7,091 nt of DNA from Verrucomicrobiota bacterium. GTDB taxonomy: Bacteria; Verrucomicrobiota; Verrucomicrobiia; Opitutales; Opitutaceae. Below are positions 1-5,646 of this stretch, piece by piece. A program made the position numbers and the translations under genes. The stretch's first letter is position 1, and each line of letters starts with the position of its first letter. The notes below the pieces were generated by a model, which was given only the letters and a program-made list of their open reading frames with translations, searched no databases and was not told the origin of the DNA. The stretch covers positions 1 through 7,091 of the forward strand of contig JAUPWC010000639.1 of NCBI GenBank assembly GCA_030916665.1, in the 5' to 3' direction.

Positions 1-13
1 TCACTTGCGGTTC

Positions 14-466
14 ATGTCCGCCTTGCATCTGACTTTCCACTACACCCTGCGCAACCGCGAGGGACGCGTGCTCGACACTTCGCGCGGGGGCGAGCCGCTG
101 GCCTGCGTGCAGGGTGCCGGCCAGATCATCGAGGGCTTGGAGGCCGAGCTGGCCGCCATGGCCGCAGGCGAGCAGAGAAAAGTGGTCGTGCCGCCCGAGC
201 GCGGTTACGGGGTGCGCGAGGACGCCCTGATCCAGCGGGTGCCGCGCGACCGCCTGCCTGTGGACGACATCAGGGTGGGGGACCAGTTTCAGACCGGACC
301 CGACCGGCAGGACCCGGTGGTCACCATCGTGGCCGTCGAGGGCGACCAGGTGCTGCTGGACGCCAACCATCCGTTGGCCGGCCAAGAGCTGCATTTCGAG
401 GTGGAGCTGGTGGCCCGGCGCGCCGCGACGCCTGCGGAGTTGCAAGCGGCCGGACTGCCTGCGTAG
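14..466 (+). CDS. SlyD-type FKBP peptidyl-prolyl cis-trans isomerase
   Basis: Predicted to catalyse cis-trans isomerisation of prolyl bonds and to act as a folding chaperone, probably in the cytosol since no signal peptide is seen. The 150-residue protein follows the SlyD plan. A split FKBP domain starts with a strand around residues 4-12 and has the loop with D21, then the QIIEGLE segment (37-43) and PPERGYG (60-66). The insert-in-flap chaperone domain (about 68-125) contains QRVPRD (74-79) and the family hallmark NHPLAGQ (118-124). FHFEVELVA-like strand residues (127-134) close the FKBP fold. The histidine/cysteine-rich metal-binding tail of E. coli SlyD is absent; the protein ends at AAGLPA. 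I chose the ATG at 14. A TTG at 5 is in frame and no stop lies before it, so the true start could be upstream of the window. Eighteen bases separate it from the next gene, so co-transcription is likely. Family sure; orthology to slyD itself less so. Confidence 0.9.
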   Translation: MSALHLTFHYTLRNREGRVLDTSRGGEPLACVQGAGQIIEGLEAELAAMAAGEQRKVVVPPERGYGVREDALIQRVPRDRLPVDDIRVGDQFQTGPDRQDPVVTIVAVEGDQVLLDANHPLAGQELHFEVELVARRAATPAELQAAGLPA

Positions 467-484
467 TTTTCCGGCCCCTAACCC

Positions 485-1216
485 ATGAAAGTTCTTGGAA
501 TTGATATCGGGGGCTCCGCCTTCAAGGGCGCGCCCGTGGACCTCAAGACCGGCCGCCTGCTGGCCGAGCGCCATCGCGTGGAGATCAAGTCTCCGTGTTC
601 GATCAAGGATGGCGTGGCCGCCGCCCGCGAGATCGCCCGGCATTTCAACTGGAAGGGGCCCGTCGGCATCGGCTTTCCGGGCATCATCGAGGCCGGGCGC
701 GTCGGCGAGGTGGGCAACCTGGGCAACGTGTGGGTCGGGCAGAACGGCGCCGCGCTGTTCCGCCGCGCGACGGGCTGCCCCGTGCGCCTGATCAACGACG
801 CCGACGCCGCCGGCCTCGCCGAGATGCAGTTCGGCCGTGGCCGAGGCAAGACCGGCACGGTGATTCTCCTCACGTTCGGCACCGGCATCGGCTCCGCGCT
901 CTTCCGCGACGGCCGCCTGCTGCCCAACGCCGAACTCGGCCACATCCCGTGGCGGGGCAAACCCTTCGAACGCTACGCCGCCGCCTCCGTGCGCAAGCGC
1001 GCCCGGCTCGACTGGCCCGAGTGGGCCGCGCGCGTGAACGTCTATCTGACCGTCGTCGAGCGCCTGTTCGCCCCCAAGCTGCTGATCCTCGGCGGCGGCG
1101 TGAGCAAGAAGGCGGAAAAGTTCCTGCCCTTCATCAAGGCGCAGGCCAAAGTCGTGCCCGCCCGCCTGCACAACGACGCCGGCATCGTCGGCGCCGCCCT
1201 GACCTGGCAGCGGTAA
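485..1216 (+). CDS. ppgK: Polyphosphate glucokinase (ROK family)
   Basis: Predicted to phosphorylate glucose to glucose-6-phosphate using inorganic polyphosphate (often also ATP) in the cytosol. The 243-residue protein is close to the usual PpgK length and has the ROK/actin-like ATPase fold. Visible motifs are the phosphate-1 loop DIGGSAFKG (6-14), the catalytic aspartate in INDADAAGLAE (D105), the phosphate-2 loop LLTFGTGIGSA (about 128-138), the sugar-binding ELGH (150-153), an AAASV segment near 160-166, the adenosine-type motif LLILGGGVSKKA, and the C-terminal AGIVGAAL. The TFGTGIGSA, NDADAAGLAE and AAASV combination is characteristic of PpgK rather than of ordinary ROK glucokinases. The cysteine-rich zinc motif of ROK repressors is absent, as expected for PpgK. 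The ATG at 485 begins exactly at the conserved N-terminus; no clear Shine-Dalgarno precedes it. It lies 18 bases after the FKBP gene and is followed by a GC-rich hairpin. Substrate preference between polyphosphate and ATP is inferred from family resemblance. Confidence 0.9.
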   Translation: MKVLGIDIGGSAFKGAPVDLKTGRLLAERHRVEIKSPCSIKDGVAAAREIARHFNWKGPVGIGFPGIIEAGRVGEVGNLGNVWVGQNGAALFRRATGCPVRLINDADAAGLAEMQFGRGRGKTGTVILLTFGTGIGSALFRDGRLLPNAELGHIPWRGKPFERYAAASVRKRARLDWPEWAARVNVYLTVVERLFAPKLLILGGGVSKKAEKFLPFIKAQAKVVPARLHNDAGIVGAALTWQR

Positions 1217-1217
1217 C

Positions 1218-1262
1218 AGCGGATCGCGGCCCCGCCGCCACCCATCCGGCCGGGGCTCCGCT
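1218..1262 (+). terminator. GC-rich hairpin after ppgK, possible terminator
   Basis: Immediately after the ppgK stop codon, AGCGGA (1218-1223) pairs with TCCGCT (1257-1262), and GCCCCG (1229-1234) pairs with CGGGGC (1251-1256). A five-base bulge sits on the left arm and a 16-base loop inside. Position and stability fit a transcription end between ppgK and the transporter operon. No T-tract follows, so it is not a textbook intrinsic terminator; it may instead protect the 3' end or work with Rho. Confidence 0.35.
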
Positions 1263-1267
1263 CATCA

Positions 1268-1293
1268 AATCCGGGTGCAACTTTGCGCGGATT
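1268..1293. promoter_or_regulatory. Imperfect palindrome upstream of the transporter operon, possible operator
   Basis: AATCCG (1268-1273) is mirrored by CGGATT (1288-1293), and between them GCA and TGC are also symmetric around ACTT. The site lies about 110-135 bases before the adaptor start in the 186-base gap (1217-1402) that must hold the operon promoter if the operon is transcribed separately. I could not find a convincing -35/-10 pair in this gap. A purine-rich AGGAG at 1341-1345 is not followed by a start codon at a useful distance. A regulatory role is only a guess from symmetry and position. Confidence 0.2.
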
Positions 1294-1402
1294 GCCGTGT
1301 GATAGGCCCATGCACGACACTCCCCTGTGTTTTTGGGCGCAGGAGTAATCGCTGGCCAAGCCCGTCCCTTTTCCCCCAATCTATCCGACCCAACTGACAC
1401 CC

Positions 1403-2776
1403 ATGTCCGCCCCTGCGAACCAATTCACCGCCCCGGCCTCCGCCGCCCCCAAGAAGAAATCCCGCCGCACGCTCTGGCTGATCCTTGCCGTTTCCCTCGT
1501 CGTCATCGCGGCCGGCGCCGCGGCCGTCGTGAACAAGCGGAAGGACAAGTCCACTGTCGTCACGACCGACAAGGCCGTCGTCAAGACCATCACCCAGACG
1601 GTCAACGCCACCGGCAAGGTGCAGCCCGAGACCGAGGTGAAGATCGCCCCCGAGGTGGCCGGCGAGATCATCGAGATGCCCTTCCGCGAGGGCGCGAAGA
1701 TCAGCAAAGGCGACCTGCTGGTCAGCATCCGCGCCGACAACTACCGCTTCCAGGTCGAGCAGCAGGAGGCCGGCCTCCTCGCCGCCAAGGCCTCGAGTCT
1801 CTCCACCAAGGTCAACCTCCTGAAGGCCGAGGAGGACTACAAGCGCGACCAGGATCTCTACCAGAAACAGCTCATCTCCGACGCCGCGCTCACCGCGAGC
1901 AAGACCGCCTACGAGAGCGCAAAAGCGGGCTACGACAGCGCCCTGGCCAACATCGCCCGCACCGAGGGCCTGTTGAACCAGATGCGCGACCAGCTCGCCA
2001 AGGCCATCATCTATTCCCCGATCGACGGCACCGTCACCGCCCGCACCAGCGAGGTCGGCGAGCGCGTCGCCGGCACCGGCCAATACGGCGGCGCCGAGAT
2101 CATGCGCATCGCCAACCTCGCCAACATGGAGGTCCGCGTGAACGTGAACGAAAACGACGTCATCAACGTCAAGATCGGCGACAAGGCCCGCATCTCCGTC
2201 GATGCCTACCCGAACCGCCGTTTCAACGGCCAGGTCTGGGAAATCGCCTCGTCGGCCCGCACCCTCGGCCAGAACACCCAGGAGGAGGTCACCAACTTCA
2301 TCGTGCGCATCCGCATCCTCGACAACGACGCCACCCTGCGCCCCGGCATGAGCGCCAACGCCGACATCGAGACCAAGAGCGTCGCCGATGTCGTCGCCGT
2401 GCCCATCCAGTCGGTCACCGTCCGCTCCAAGGAGGGCGCCAAGACCATCGACGACCTCGCCAAGGAGCGCGACAACAAGGCCAAGGAAACCCAGGGCGAA
2501 GGCGCCCAGGCGGCCGTCAACCAGAAGCAGCAGCGCGACGCCGAACGCGCCGACCGCGAGACGCTGCAGCGCATCGTGTTCCTGCGCGACGGCGACAAGG
2601 TCAAGCTGGTCAACGTCGAGACCGGCATCGCCGACACCACCCACATGGAGATCAAGTCGGGCCTGAAGAAGGACGACGAGATCGTGACCGGCCCCTTCAG
2701 CGTCGTCACCCGCACCCTCAAGGACGGCGACAAGGTCCGTCTGGAGGCGCCCAAGAAGCCCGCTGAAAAGAAGTGA
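1403..2776 (+). CDS. MacA/HlyD-family periplasmic adaptor subunit of an ABC efflux system
   Basis: Predicted membrane-fusion protein linking an inner-membrane MacB-type transporter to an outer-membrane channel. The 457-residue chain starts with a basic KKKSRR stretch (17-22) and one membrane segment (about 23-43), giving a periplasmic body. It then shows the family order: a beta-barrel/lipoyl half with [21 protein letters not shown], a long alpha-helical hairpin (about 115-200), the second lipoyl half closing at YSPIDGTVT (from 204), a beta-barrel with [14 protein letters not shown], and a membrane-proximal domain with [11 protein letters not shown] and VAVPIQSV. A highly charged stretch of about 47 residues (343-389), rich in K, E, Q and R, interrupts the membrane-proximal domain before [18 protein letters not shown]. 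The C-terminus is lysine-rich. The ATG at 1403 was chosen because it gives a normal short cytosolic N-terminus; no Shine-Dalgarno is evident. It is first in an operon with an ATPase and two permeases. Substrate unknown. Confidence 0.9.
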   Translation: MSAPANQFTAPASAAPKKKSRRTLWLILAVSLVVIAAGAAAVVNKRKDKSTVVTTDKAVVKTITQTVNATGKVQPETEVKIAPEVAGEIIEMPFREGAKISKGDLLVSIRADNYRFQVEQQEAGLLAAKASSLSTKVNLLKAEEDYKRDQDLYQKQLISDAALTASKTAYESAKAGYDSALANIARTEGLLNQMRDQLAKAIIYSPIDGTVTARTSEVGERVAGTGQYGGAEIMRIANLANMEVRVNVNENDVINVKIGDKARISVDAYPNRRFNGQVWEIASSARTLGQNTQEEVTNFIVRIRILDNDATLRPGMSANADIETKSVADVVAVPIQSVTVRSKEGAKTIDDLAKERDNKAKETQGEGAQAAVNQKQQRDAERADRETLQRIVFLRDGDKVKLVNVETGIADTTHMEIKSGLKKDDEIVTGPFSVVTRTLKDGDKVRLEAPKKPAEKK

Positions 2777-2782
2777 CTGTAG

Positions 2783-2804
2783 GGCGGGGTCTCCGAACCC
2801 CGCC
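2783..2804. repeat. Perfect 8-bp hairpin between adaptor and ATPase genes
   Basis: GGCGGGGT (2783-2790) and ACCCCGCC (2797-2804) form a perfect stem around the six-base loop CTCCGA. It fills most of the 41-base gap between the adaptor stop and the chosen ATPase ATG. No T-tract follows, so termination is unlikely. It resembles dispersed REP-like intergenic palindromes and may tune the relative output of adaptor and ATPase or stabilise the mRNA. Whether it is repeated elsewhere in the genome cannot be seen here. Confidence 0.5.
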
Positions 2805-2817
2805 GCCTTACCGCACC

Positions 2818-3552
2818 ATGACACCTTCCCCCGCACCCGCCTTTGAGCGCGTCACGCGCCCTCCGGGCCAACTCGTCATCAAGATCGATGGCGTGACCAA
2901 GCTCTACCAGATGGGCGACGAGACGATCCGCGCCCTGCGCGGGGTCGCGCTCGAGATCCGGCGCAACGAATACCTCGCGATCATGGGCCCCTCGGGCTCG
3001 GGCAAGTCCACCCTGATGAACATGCTGGGCTGCCTGGATACGCCCACGGCCGGCCATTACCAGTTCAGCGGCAAGGACGTGTCGGTGATGACCGACGACG
3101 AACTGGCCGACATCCGCAACCGCGAGATCGGTTTCGTCTTCCAGACCTTCAACCTCCTGCCGCGGTCCGACGCCCTGCACAACGTCGAGCTGCCGCTGAT
3201 CTACGCCGGCGTGTCCCGCCACGAGCGCATCGAGCGCGCGACCCAAGCCCTGCAGCACGTCGGCCTGGGAGACCGCATGCACCACCGGCCCAACGAGCTT
3301 TCCGGCGGCCAGCGCCAGCGCGTGGCCATCGCCCGCGCCCTCGTCACGCGTCCGTCGATCATCCTCGCCGACGAACCCACCGGCAACCTCGATTCCAAGA
3401 CCGGCGTCGAGATCATGACCCTTTTCGAGCAGCTCTACGACCAGGGCAACACCATCATCGTCGTGACCCACGAGGAGGACATCGCCCGCCACGCCCGCCG
3501 CATCGTCCGGTTACGCGACGGTTTGATCGAGAGCGACGCGAACGTCGCGTGA
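2818..3552 (+). CDS. MacB/LolD-type ABC transporter ATP-binding protein
   Basis: Predicted cytosolic ATPase that powers the two permeases encoded downstream. In the 244-residue protein the nucleotide-binding motifs are complete: Walker A GPSGSGKS (57-64), Q-loop in [11 protein letters not shown], signature [15 protein letters not shown] (from 161), Walker [13 protein letters not shown] with D185 and catalytic E186, and the switch histidine in VVTHEE (H218). Length and the NLLPR/TGNLD context match the stand-alone ATPases of MacB, LolD and FtsE-like systems rather than the fused MacB of E. coli. I prefer the ATG at 2818, shortly before the conserved [14 protein letters not shown]. An in-frame GTG at 2773 overlaps the adaptor stop (GTGA) but would translate the intergenic hairpin. 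The stop TGA (3550-3552) is unusual: its last two bases are the first two bases of the left inverted repeat of the cassette inserted downstream. Confidence 0.93.
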   Translation: MTPSPAPAFERVTRPPGQLVIKIDGVTKLYQMGDETIRALRGVALEIRRNEYLAIMGPSGSGKSTLMNMLGCLDTPTAGHYQFSGKDVSVMTDDELADIRNREIGFVFQTFNLLPRSDALHNVELPLIYAGVSRHERIERATQALQHVGLGDRMHHRPNELSGGQRQRVAIARALVTRPSIILADEPTGNLDSKTGVEIMTLFEQLYDQGNTIIVVTHEEDIARHARRIVRLRDGLIESDANVA

Positions 3553-3582
3553 TTTTCGATTTTGGATTCTCGATTTTCGATT
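3551..3582 (+). repeat. Left inverted repeat of cassette copy 1
   Basis: This 32-base AT-rich arm is the exact reverse complement of 3928-3959. It has internal structure: GATTTTCGATT occurs at both of its ends (3551-3561 and 3572-3582), separated by TTGGATTCTC. Its first two bases complete the TGA stop of the ATPase gene. It matches the left arm of copy 2 (5219-5250) at 31 of 32 positions. No Shine-Dalgarno is present between it and the following ATG at 3588. Confidence 0.95.
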
Positions 3583-3587
3583 ACCCC

Positions 3588-3962
3588 ATGACCGAAGCCA
3601 AACTCAAGGCGCGCACCAAAGCTTTCGCACTGTGCGTGCCAAAGCTGATCGATTCATTGCCGGAATCACGTTTGGGAAGGGTGATGGCGGGGCAACTGGG
3701 TCGTTCGGGAACATCCGTGGGTGCGAACTACCGCGCGGCATGCCGTTCCCGCTCCGCGGCGGAGATGATTTCCAAGTTGGCGATGGTCGAGGAAGAGGCG
3801 GATGAGTCGGCCTTCTGGCTGGAGCTGATTTCCGATCACGGGCTGTTGTCCCCGGCGAAGGCGGTGGCGCTGAAGCAGGAGACAGATGAACTCACGGCCA
3901 TCATGGTCGCTTCCCGGCGCACGCTGAAATCGAAAATCGAGAATCCAAAATCGAAAATCTGA
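3588..3962 (+). CDS. Four-helix-bundle protein of the 23S rRNA intervening-sequence (S23/IVP) family, copy 1
   Basis: A 124-residue, soluble, all-helical protein with no signal peptide. It resembles the proteins encoded within intervening sequences of 23S rRNA (S23/IVP family), a fold shared with the Avd accessory protein of diversity-generating retroelements. Predicted helices lie at about 3-24, 28-52, 56-83 and 89-120. Family-typical segments are GQLGRSGTSVGANYR (35-49), the basic CRSRSAAEM (52-60), and VEEEADESAFWLELI (67-81). The ATG at 3588 is chosen because MTE and the residues after it match copy 2, whereas upstream in-frame sequence is repeat read in a different frame in the two copies. 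An alternative GTG at 3549 overlaps the ATPase stop. The last 10 residues ([10 protein letters not shown]) are encoded by the right inverted repeat. The stop TGA (3960-3962) shares its A with the permease ATG. About 90 of the first 113 residues match copy 2. The biochemical role is unknown; RNA binding is inferred from family context. Confidence 0.85.
   Translation: MTEAKLKARTKAFALCVPKLIDSLPESRLGRVMAGQLGRSGTSVGANYRAACRSRSAAEMISKLAMVEEEADESAFWLELISDHGLLSPAKAVALKQETDELTAIMVASRRTLKSKIENPKSKI
3928..3959 (+). repeat. Right inverted repeat of cassette copy 1
   Basis: Exact reverse complement of 3551-3582 over all 32 bases. It is entirely inside the reading frame of the four-helix-bundle gene and encodes most of its [11 protein letters not shown] tail. 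It ends one base before the TGATG where that gene stops and the permease starts, so in RNA the base of a 32-bp stem would sit directly at the permease start codon. Confidence 0.95.
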
Positions 3963-5209
3963 TGCGCCGTCTGATCTACGAGTTGAGCGAGTCCATCCGC
4001 ATCGCGGCGGCCCAGATCCGGGCCAACAAGCTGCGCTCGGCCCTGACAGCGCTCGGCGTGATCATCGGCATCGTGGCGGTCACGCTCATGGGCACGGCGA
4101 TCAAGGGCATCGATGCGGGCGTGGACCGCAGCATGGCCGGATTCGGCGACGACATTCTCTACGTGTCGAAGTGGCCGTGGTCCGGCGTGGAGGACTGGTG
4201 GAATTACCGCAACCGCAAGCCGATCCGCCACGACTACGCGCCGCAGATCAACGCCTGGATCGCGGCCAATCCGAACAGCCCGTTGAAACTGGCGGTGCCC
4301 AACGGCGAACGCTTCACCACCATCATCCGCGGCGAATACCGGGTGAATGGCATCTACACGCTCGGCACGACTTCCGACTACGCCCGCATCACCCGCTCCG
4401 ACATGAAAGAGGGGCGCTTCTTCACCGACTTCGAGGGTCAGGCGGGTTCCAACGTCTGCGTGATCGGGTTCGACGTGGCCGATGCGCTGTTCCCCAACGA
4501 GTCGCCGCTCGACAAAACCATCCGCATCCGGGACCAGAATTTCCGGGTGATCGGGGTGGTGGCGCGGCAGGGCAGTTTTCTCGGGTTGTTCAGCTGGGAC
4601 TCCATGGTCGCCATGCCGCTCACCACGTTCCGCCGCTACTACCGGGTGGGCGAGGGCGGTGAGATCCGCGTGCAGGTGGACAACACCCGCATGGCCGAGG
4701 CCAAGGAGGAGCTGCAGGGCCTGATGCGCCGCATCCGCGGGCTCGGTCCCGAGCAGCGCGACGATTTCAGCATCAACGAGCAGGGCACCATCCGCCAGCA
4801 GCTCGACCCGATCAAGAACGGCATTGCTATTGCCGGCCTGTTCATCACCGGCCTGGCGCTCTTTGTCGGCGCCATCGGCATCATGAATATCACCTACGTC
4901 AGCGTAAAGGAGCGCACGAAGGAGATCGGCACCCGCAAGGCCCTGGGGGCACGCCGCCGCACCATCCTGCTCCAATTCCTGATTGAAGCCGTTTCCATCT
5001 GCTTTGTGGGCGGGGTGGCGGGCCTGAGCCTCGCTGCCGGCCTGACCAGCGTGGTCAGTGTCGTGGCCCCGTCGTTTCCGCTGGTGTTCTCAACCGGCCT
5101 CGTCGTGACCGGACTCACCGTTTCCGTTCTCACCGGCATCTTCAGCGGCTTCGCCCCGGCCTGGGCGGCCAGCAAACTCGATCCCGTGGTGGCCTTGCGC
5201 TACGAATGA
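3962..5209 (+). CDS. MacB/FtsX-type ABC transporter permease, first of two
   Basis: Predicted inner-membrane permease of 415 residues. It has a cytosolic N-terminal helix ending in QIRANKLRSALTALGVIIGI, one membrane segment (about 27-48), a large periplasmic MacB-like core domain (about 50-285), and a C-terminal FtsX domain with three membrane segments (about 287-313, 339-369 and 380-403). The cytosolic coupling motif ERTKEIGTRKALGARRR lies between the second and third segments, and the protein ends in LDPVVALRYE. The core domain holds a tryptophan-rich stretch, WPWSGVEDWWNYR, near residues 72-84. Unlike E. coli MacB, no ATPase is fused; the separate ATPase lies upstream. The ATG overlaps the stop of the preceding four-helix-bundle gene by one base, so translation probably depends on coupling, and no Shine-Dalgarno is visible because the upstream bases are the AT-rich right repeat. 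Probably a heterodimer partner of the permease at 5646. Substrate unknown. Confidence 0.92.
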   Translation: MRRLIYELSESIRIAAAQIRANKLRSALTALGVIIGIVAVTLMGTAIKGIDAGVDRSMAGFGDDILYVSKWPWSGVEDWWNYRNRKPIRHDYAPQINAWIAANPNSPLKLAVPNGERFTTIIRGEYRVNGIYTLGTTSDYARITRSDMKEGRFFTDFEGQAGSNVCVIGFDVADALFPNESPLDKTIRIRDQNFRVIGVVARQGSFLGLFSWDSMVAMPLTTFRRYYRVGEGGEIRVQVDNTRMAEAKEELQGLMRRIRGLGPEQRDDFSINEQGTIRQQLDPIKNGIAIAGLFITGLALFVGAIGIMNITYVSVKERTKEIGTRKALGARRRTILLQFLIEAVSICFVGGVAGLSLAAGLTSVVSVVAPSFPLVFSTGLVVTGLTVSVLTGIFSGFAPAWAASKLDPVVALRYE

Positions 5210-5218
5210 AGCGCAGCT

Positions 5219-5251
5219 GATTTTTGATTTTGGATTCTCGATTTTCGATTT
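5219..5251 (+). repeat. Left inverted repeat of cassette copy 2
   Basis: A 33-base AT-rich arm that differs from the copy 1 left arm at one of the 32 compared positions (T at 5225 instead of C). It pairs with 5611-5643. The upstream permease gene stops ten bases before it (TGA 5207-5209), so here the repeat does not supply the upstream stop codon. Confidence 0.93.
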
Positions 5252-5256
5252 CAACC

Positions 5257-5646
5257 ATGACCGAAACTGAGCTCAAAACCCGGACCAAGGCTTTCGCGCT
5301 GAGAGTGCTGAAGCTGATCGATTCGCTGCCGGACACCCGTTCGGGCCGGGTGTTGGCGGGTCAGCTGGGTCGCTCAGGCACGTCGGTGGGCGCGAATTAC
5401 CGGTCGGCCTGTCGCTCACGTTCCACCGCGGAGATGATTTGCAAGCTATCGATCGTTGAAGAGGAGGCGGATGAGTCGGCGTTTTGGCTCGAGTTGATCG
5501 GGGACCACCGGCTGTTGAATCCGCAAAAAGTTGCTGCGCTCCATCAGGAAGCCGGGGAACTGACGGCGATCATGGTCGCGTCCCGACGCACGCTGGCGAA
5601 GCGGAGCCAGAAATCCAAAATCGAGAATCCAAAATCGAAAATCTGA
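5257..5646 (+). CDS. Four-helix-bundle protein of the 23S rRNA intervening-sequence (S23/IVP) family, copy 2
   Basis: A 129-residue paralogue of the protein at 3588, about 80% identical over the first 113 residues counted by eye. It keeps GQLGRSGTSVGANYR (35-49), CRSRSTAEM and VEEEADESAFWLELI unchanged or nearly so. Most substitutions lie near the N-terminus and in the last helix (for example residues 85-100). Five extra residues (AKRSQ) precede the same repeat-encoded tail [11 protein letters not shown]. The ATG at 5257 is supported because similarity to copy 1 begins at the methionine. The in-frame extension back to a TTG at 5224 reads the left repeat in a different frame (LDSRFSIS) from copy 1 (FDFGFSIF), so it is not conserved protein. 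The stop TGA (5644-5646) shares its A with the next permease ATG. Retention of an intact, mostly conservatively changed ORF suggests selection on the protein. Function unknown. Confidence 0.85.
   Translation: MTETELKTRTKAFALRVLKLIDSLPDTRSGRVLAGQLGRSGTSVGANYRSACRSRSTAEMICKLSIVEEEADESAFWLELIGDHRLLNPQKVAALHQEAGELTAIMVASRRTLAKRSQKSKIENPKSKI
5611..5643 (+). repeat. Right inverted repeat of cassette copy 2
   Basis: Pairs with 5219-5251 over 33 positions, with one G-T and one C-C. It differs from the copy 1 right arm at one of 32 positions (C at 5616 instead of G). It is translated as the C-terminal tail of the four-helix-bundle protein in the same frame as copy 1, and ends one base before TGATG. 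Confidence 0.93.

Larger units (their letters stand above)
3551..3959 (+). mobile_element. Inverted-repeat cassette carrying a four-helix-bundle (IVP-like) gene, copy 1
   Basis: A 409-base unit lies between the ATPase and the first permease. It is bounded by a perfect 32-base inverted repeat (3551-3582 and 3928-3959) and contains only one small gene. A T lies on each side (3550 and 3960), and the trinucleotide TGA occurs at both borders (3550-3552 and 3960-3962). The duplication can therefore be read as one base (T) or three bases (TGA). Deleting 3551-3960 gives GTCGCGTGATGCGC, in which the ATPase stop and permease start overlap by one base, a typical operon junction. This, plus a second copy at 5219, argues for insertion of a defined element. 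No transposase is encoded, so mobility would need help in trans. Insertion as a unit is well supported by the sequence; the mechanism is unknown. Confidence 0.65.
5219..5643 (+). mobile_element. Inverted-repeat cassette carrying a four-helix-bundle (IVP-like) gene, copy 2
   Basis: A 425-base unit between the two permease genes, in the same orientation as copy 1 and likewise directly before a permease ATG. The 33-base arms are 5219-5251 and 5611-5643, with two non-identical positions. Base 5225 (T) faces 5637 (G), which in RNA is still a G-U pair; 5246 faces 5616 as C-C. It is flanked by T on both sides (5218 and 5644), and TGA occurs at both borders (5218-5220 and 5644-5646), exactly as in copy 1. 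Deleting 5219-5644 gives GCGCAGCTGATGCTT, so the insertion point is again T|GATG. Compared with copy 1 it has 15 extra bases (5596-5610) between the conserved coding part and the right repeat. No transposase is encoded. Confidence 0.65.

Noticed and set aside
1341..1345. AGGAG as a ribosome binding site for the adaptor or a leader peptide
   Set aside because: The nearest credible start, ATG at 1403, is almost 60 bases away and no start codon follows at 5-12 bases.
1265..2836. Long open frame on the minus strand across the adaptor gene (523 residues)
   Set aside because: It is antisense to a well-supported adaptor gene. Its product is low-complexity, dominated by G, A, V, L and D as expected for an antisense frame of GC-rich coding DNA, and matches no family I recognise.
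3549..3587. GTG start at 3549 that would extend the first four-helix-bundle protein by 13 residues
   Set aside because: The extension is translated inverted repeat. In copy 2 the same repeat is in another frame relative to the conserved ATG, so it is not conserved protein sequence. Similarity between the copies begins at the ATG.
3836..4975. Minus-strand frame of 379 residues across cassette copy 1 and permease 1
   Set aside because: The overlapping permease has clear MacB motifs and membrane segments. The antisense product is histidine/aspartate-rich with no domain, a shadow of the opposite strand.
3551..5643. Diversity-generating retroelement, because the small proteins share the fold of the Avd accessory factor
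   Set aside because: No reverse transcriptase, template repeat or variable repeat is visible, and the protein resembles the S23/IVP branch. The inverted repeats also do not fit a template/variable pair.
3551..5643. CRISPR array or classical insertion sequence
   Set aside because: Four repeat arms arranged as two inverted pairs around genes are not an array with regular spacers, and no transposase ORF lies between the arms.
5484..5645. N-terminal extension of the second permease by 54 residues
   Set aside because: The upstream in-frame sequence is the cassette gene and its right repeat read in another frame. The ATG at 5646 gives the standard N-terminus, with the KANKLRSSLT motif at the same distance from the start as in homologues.
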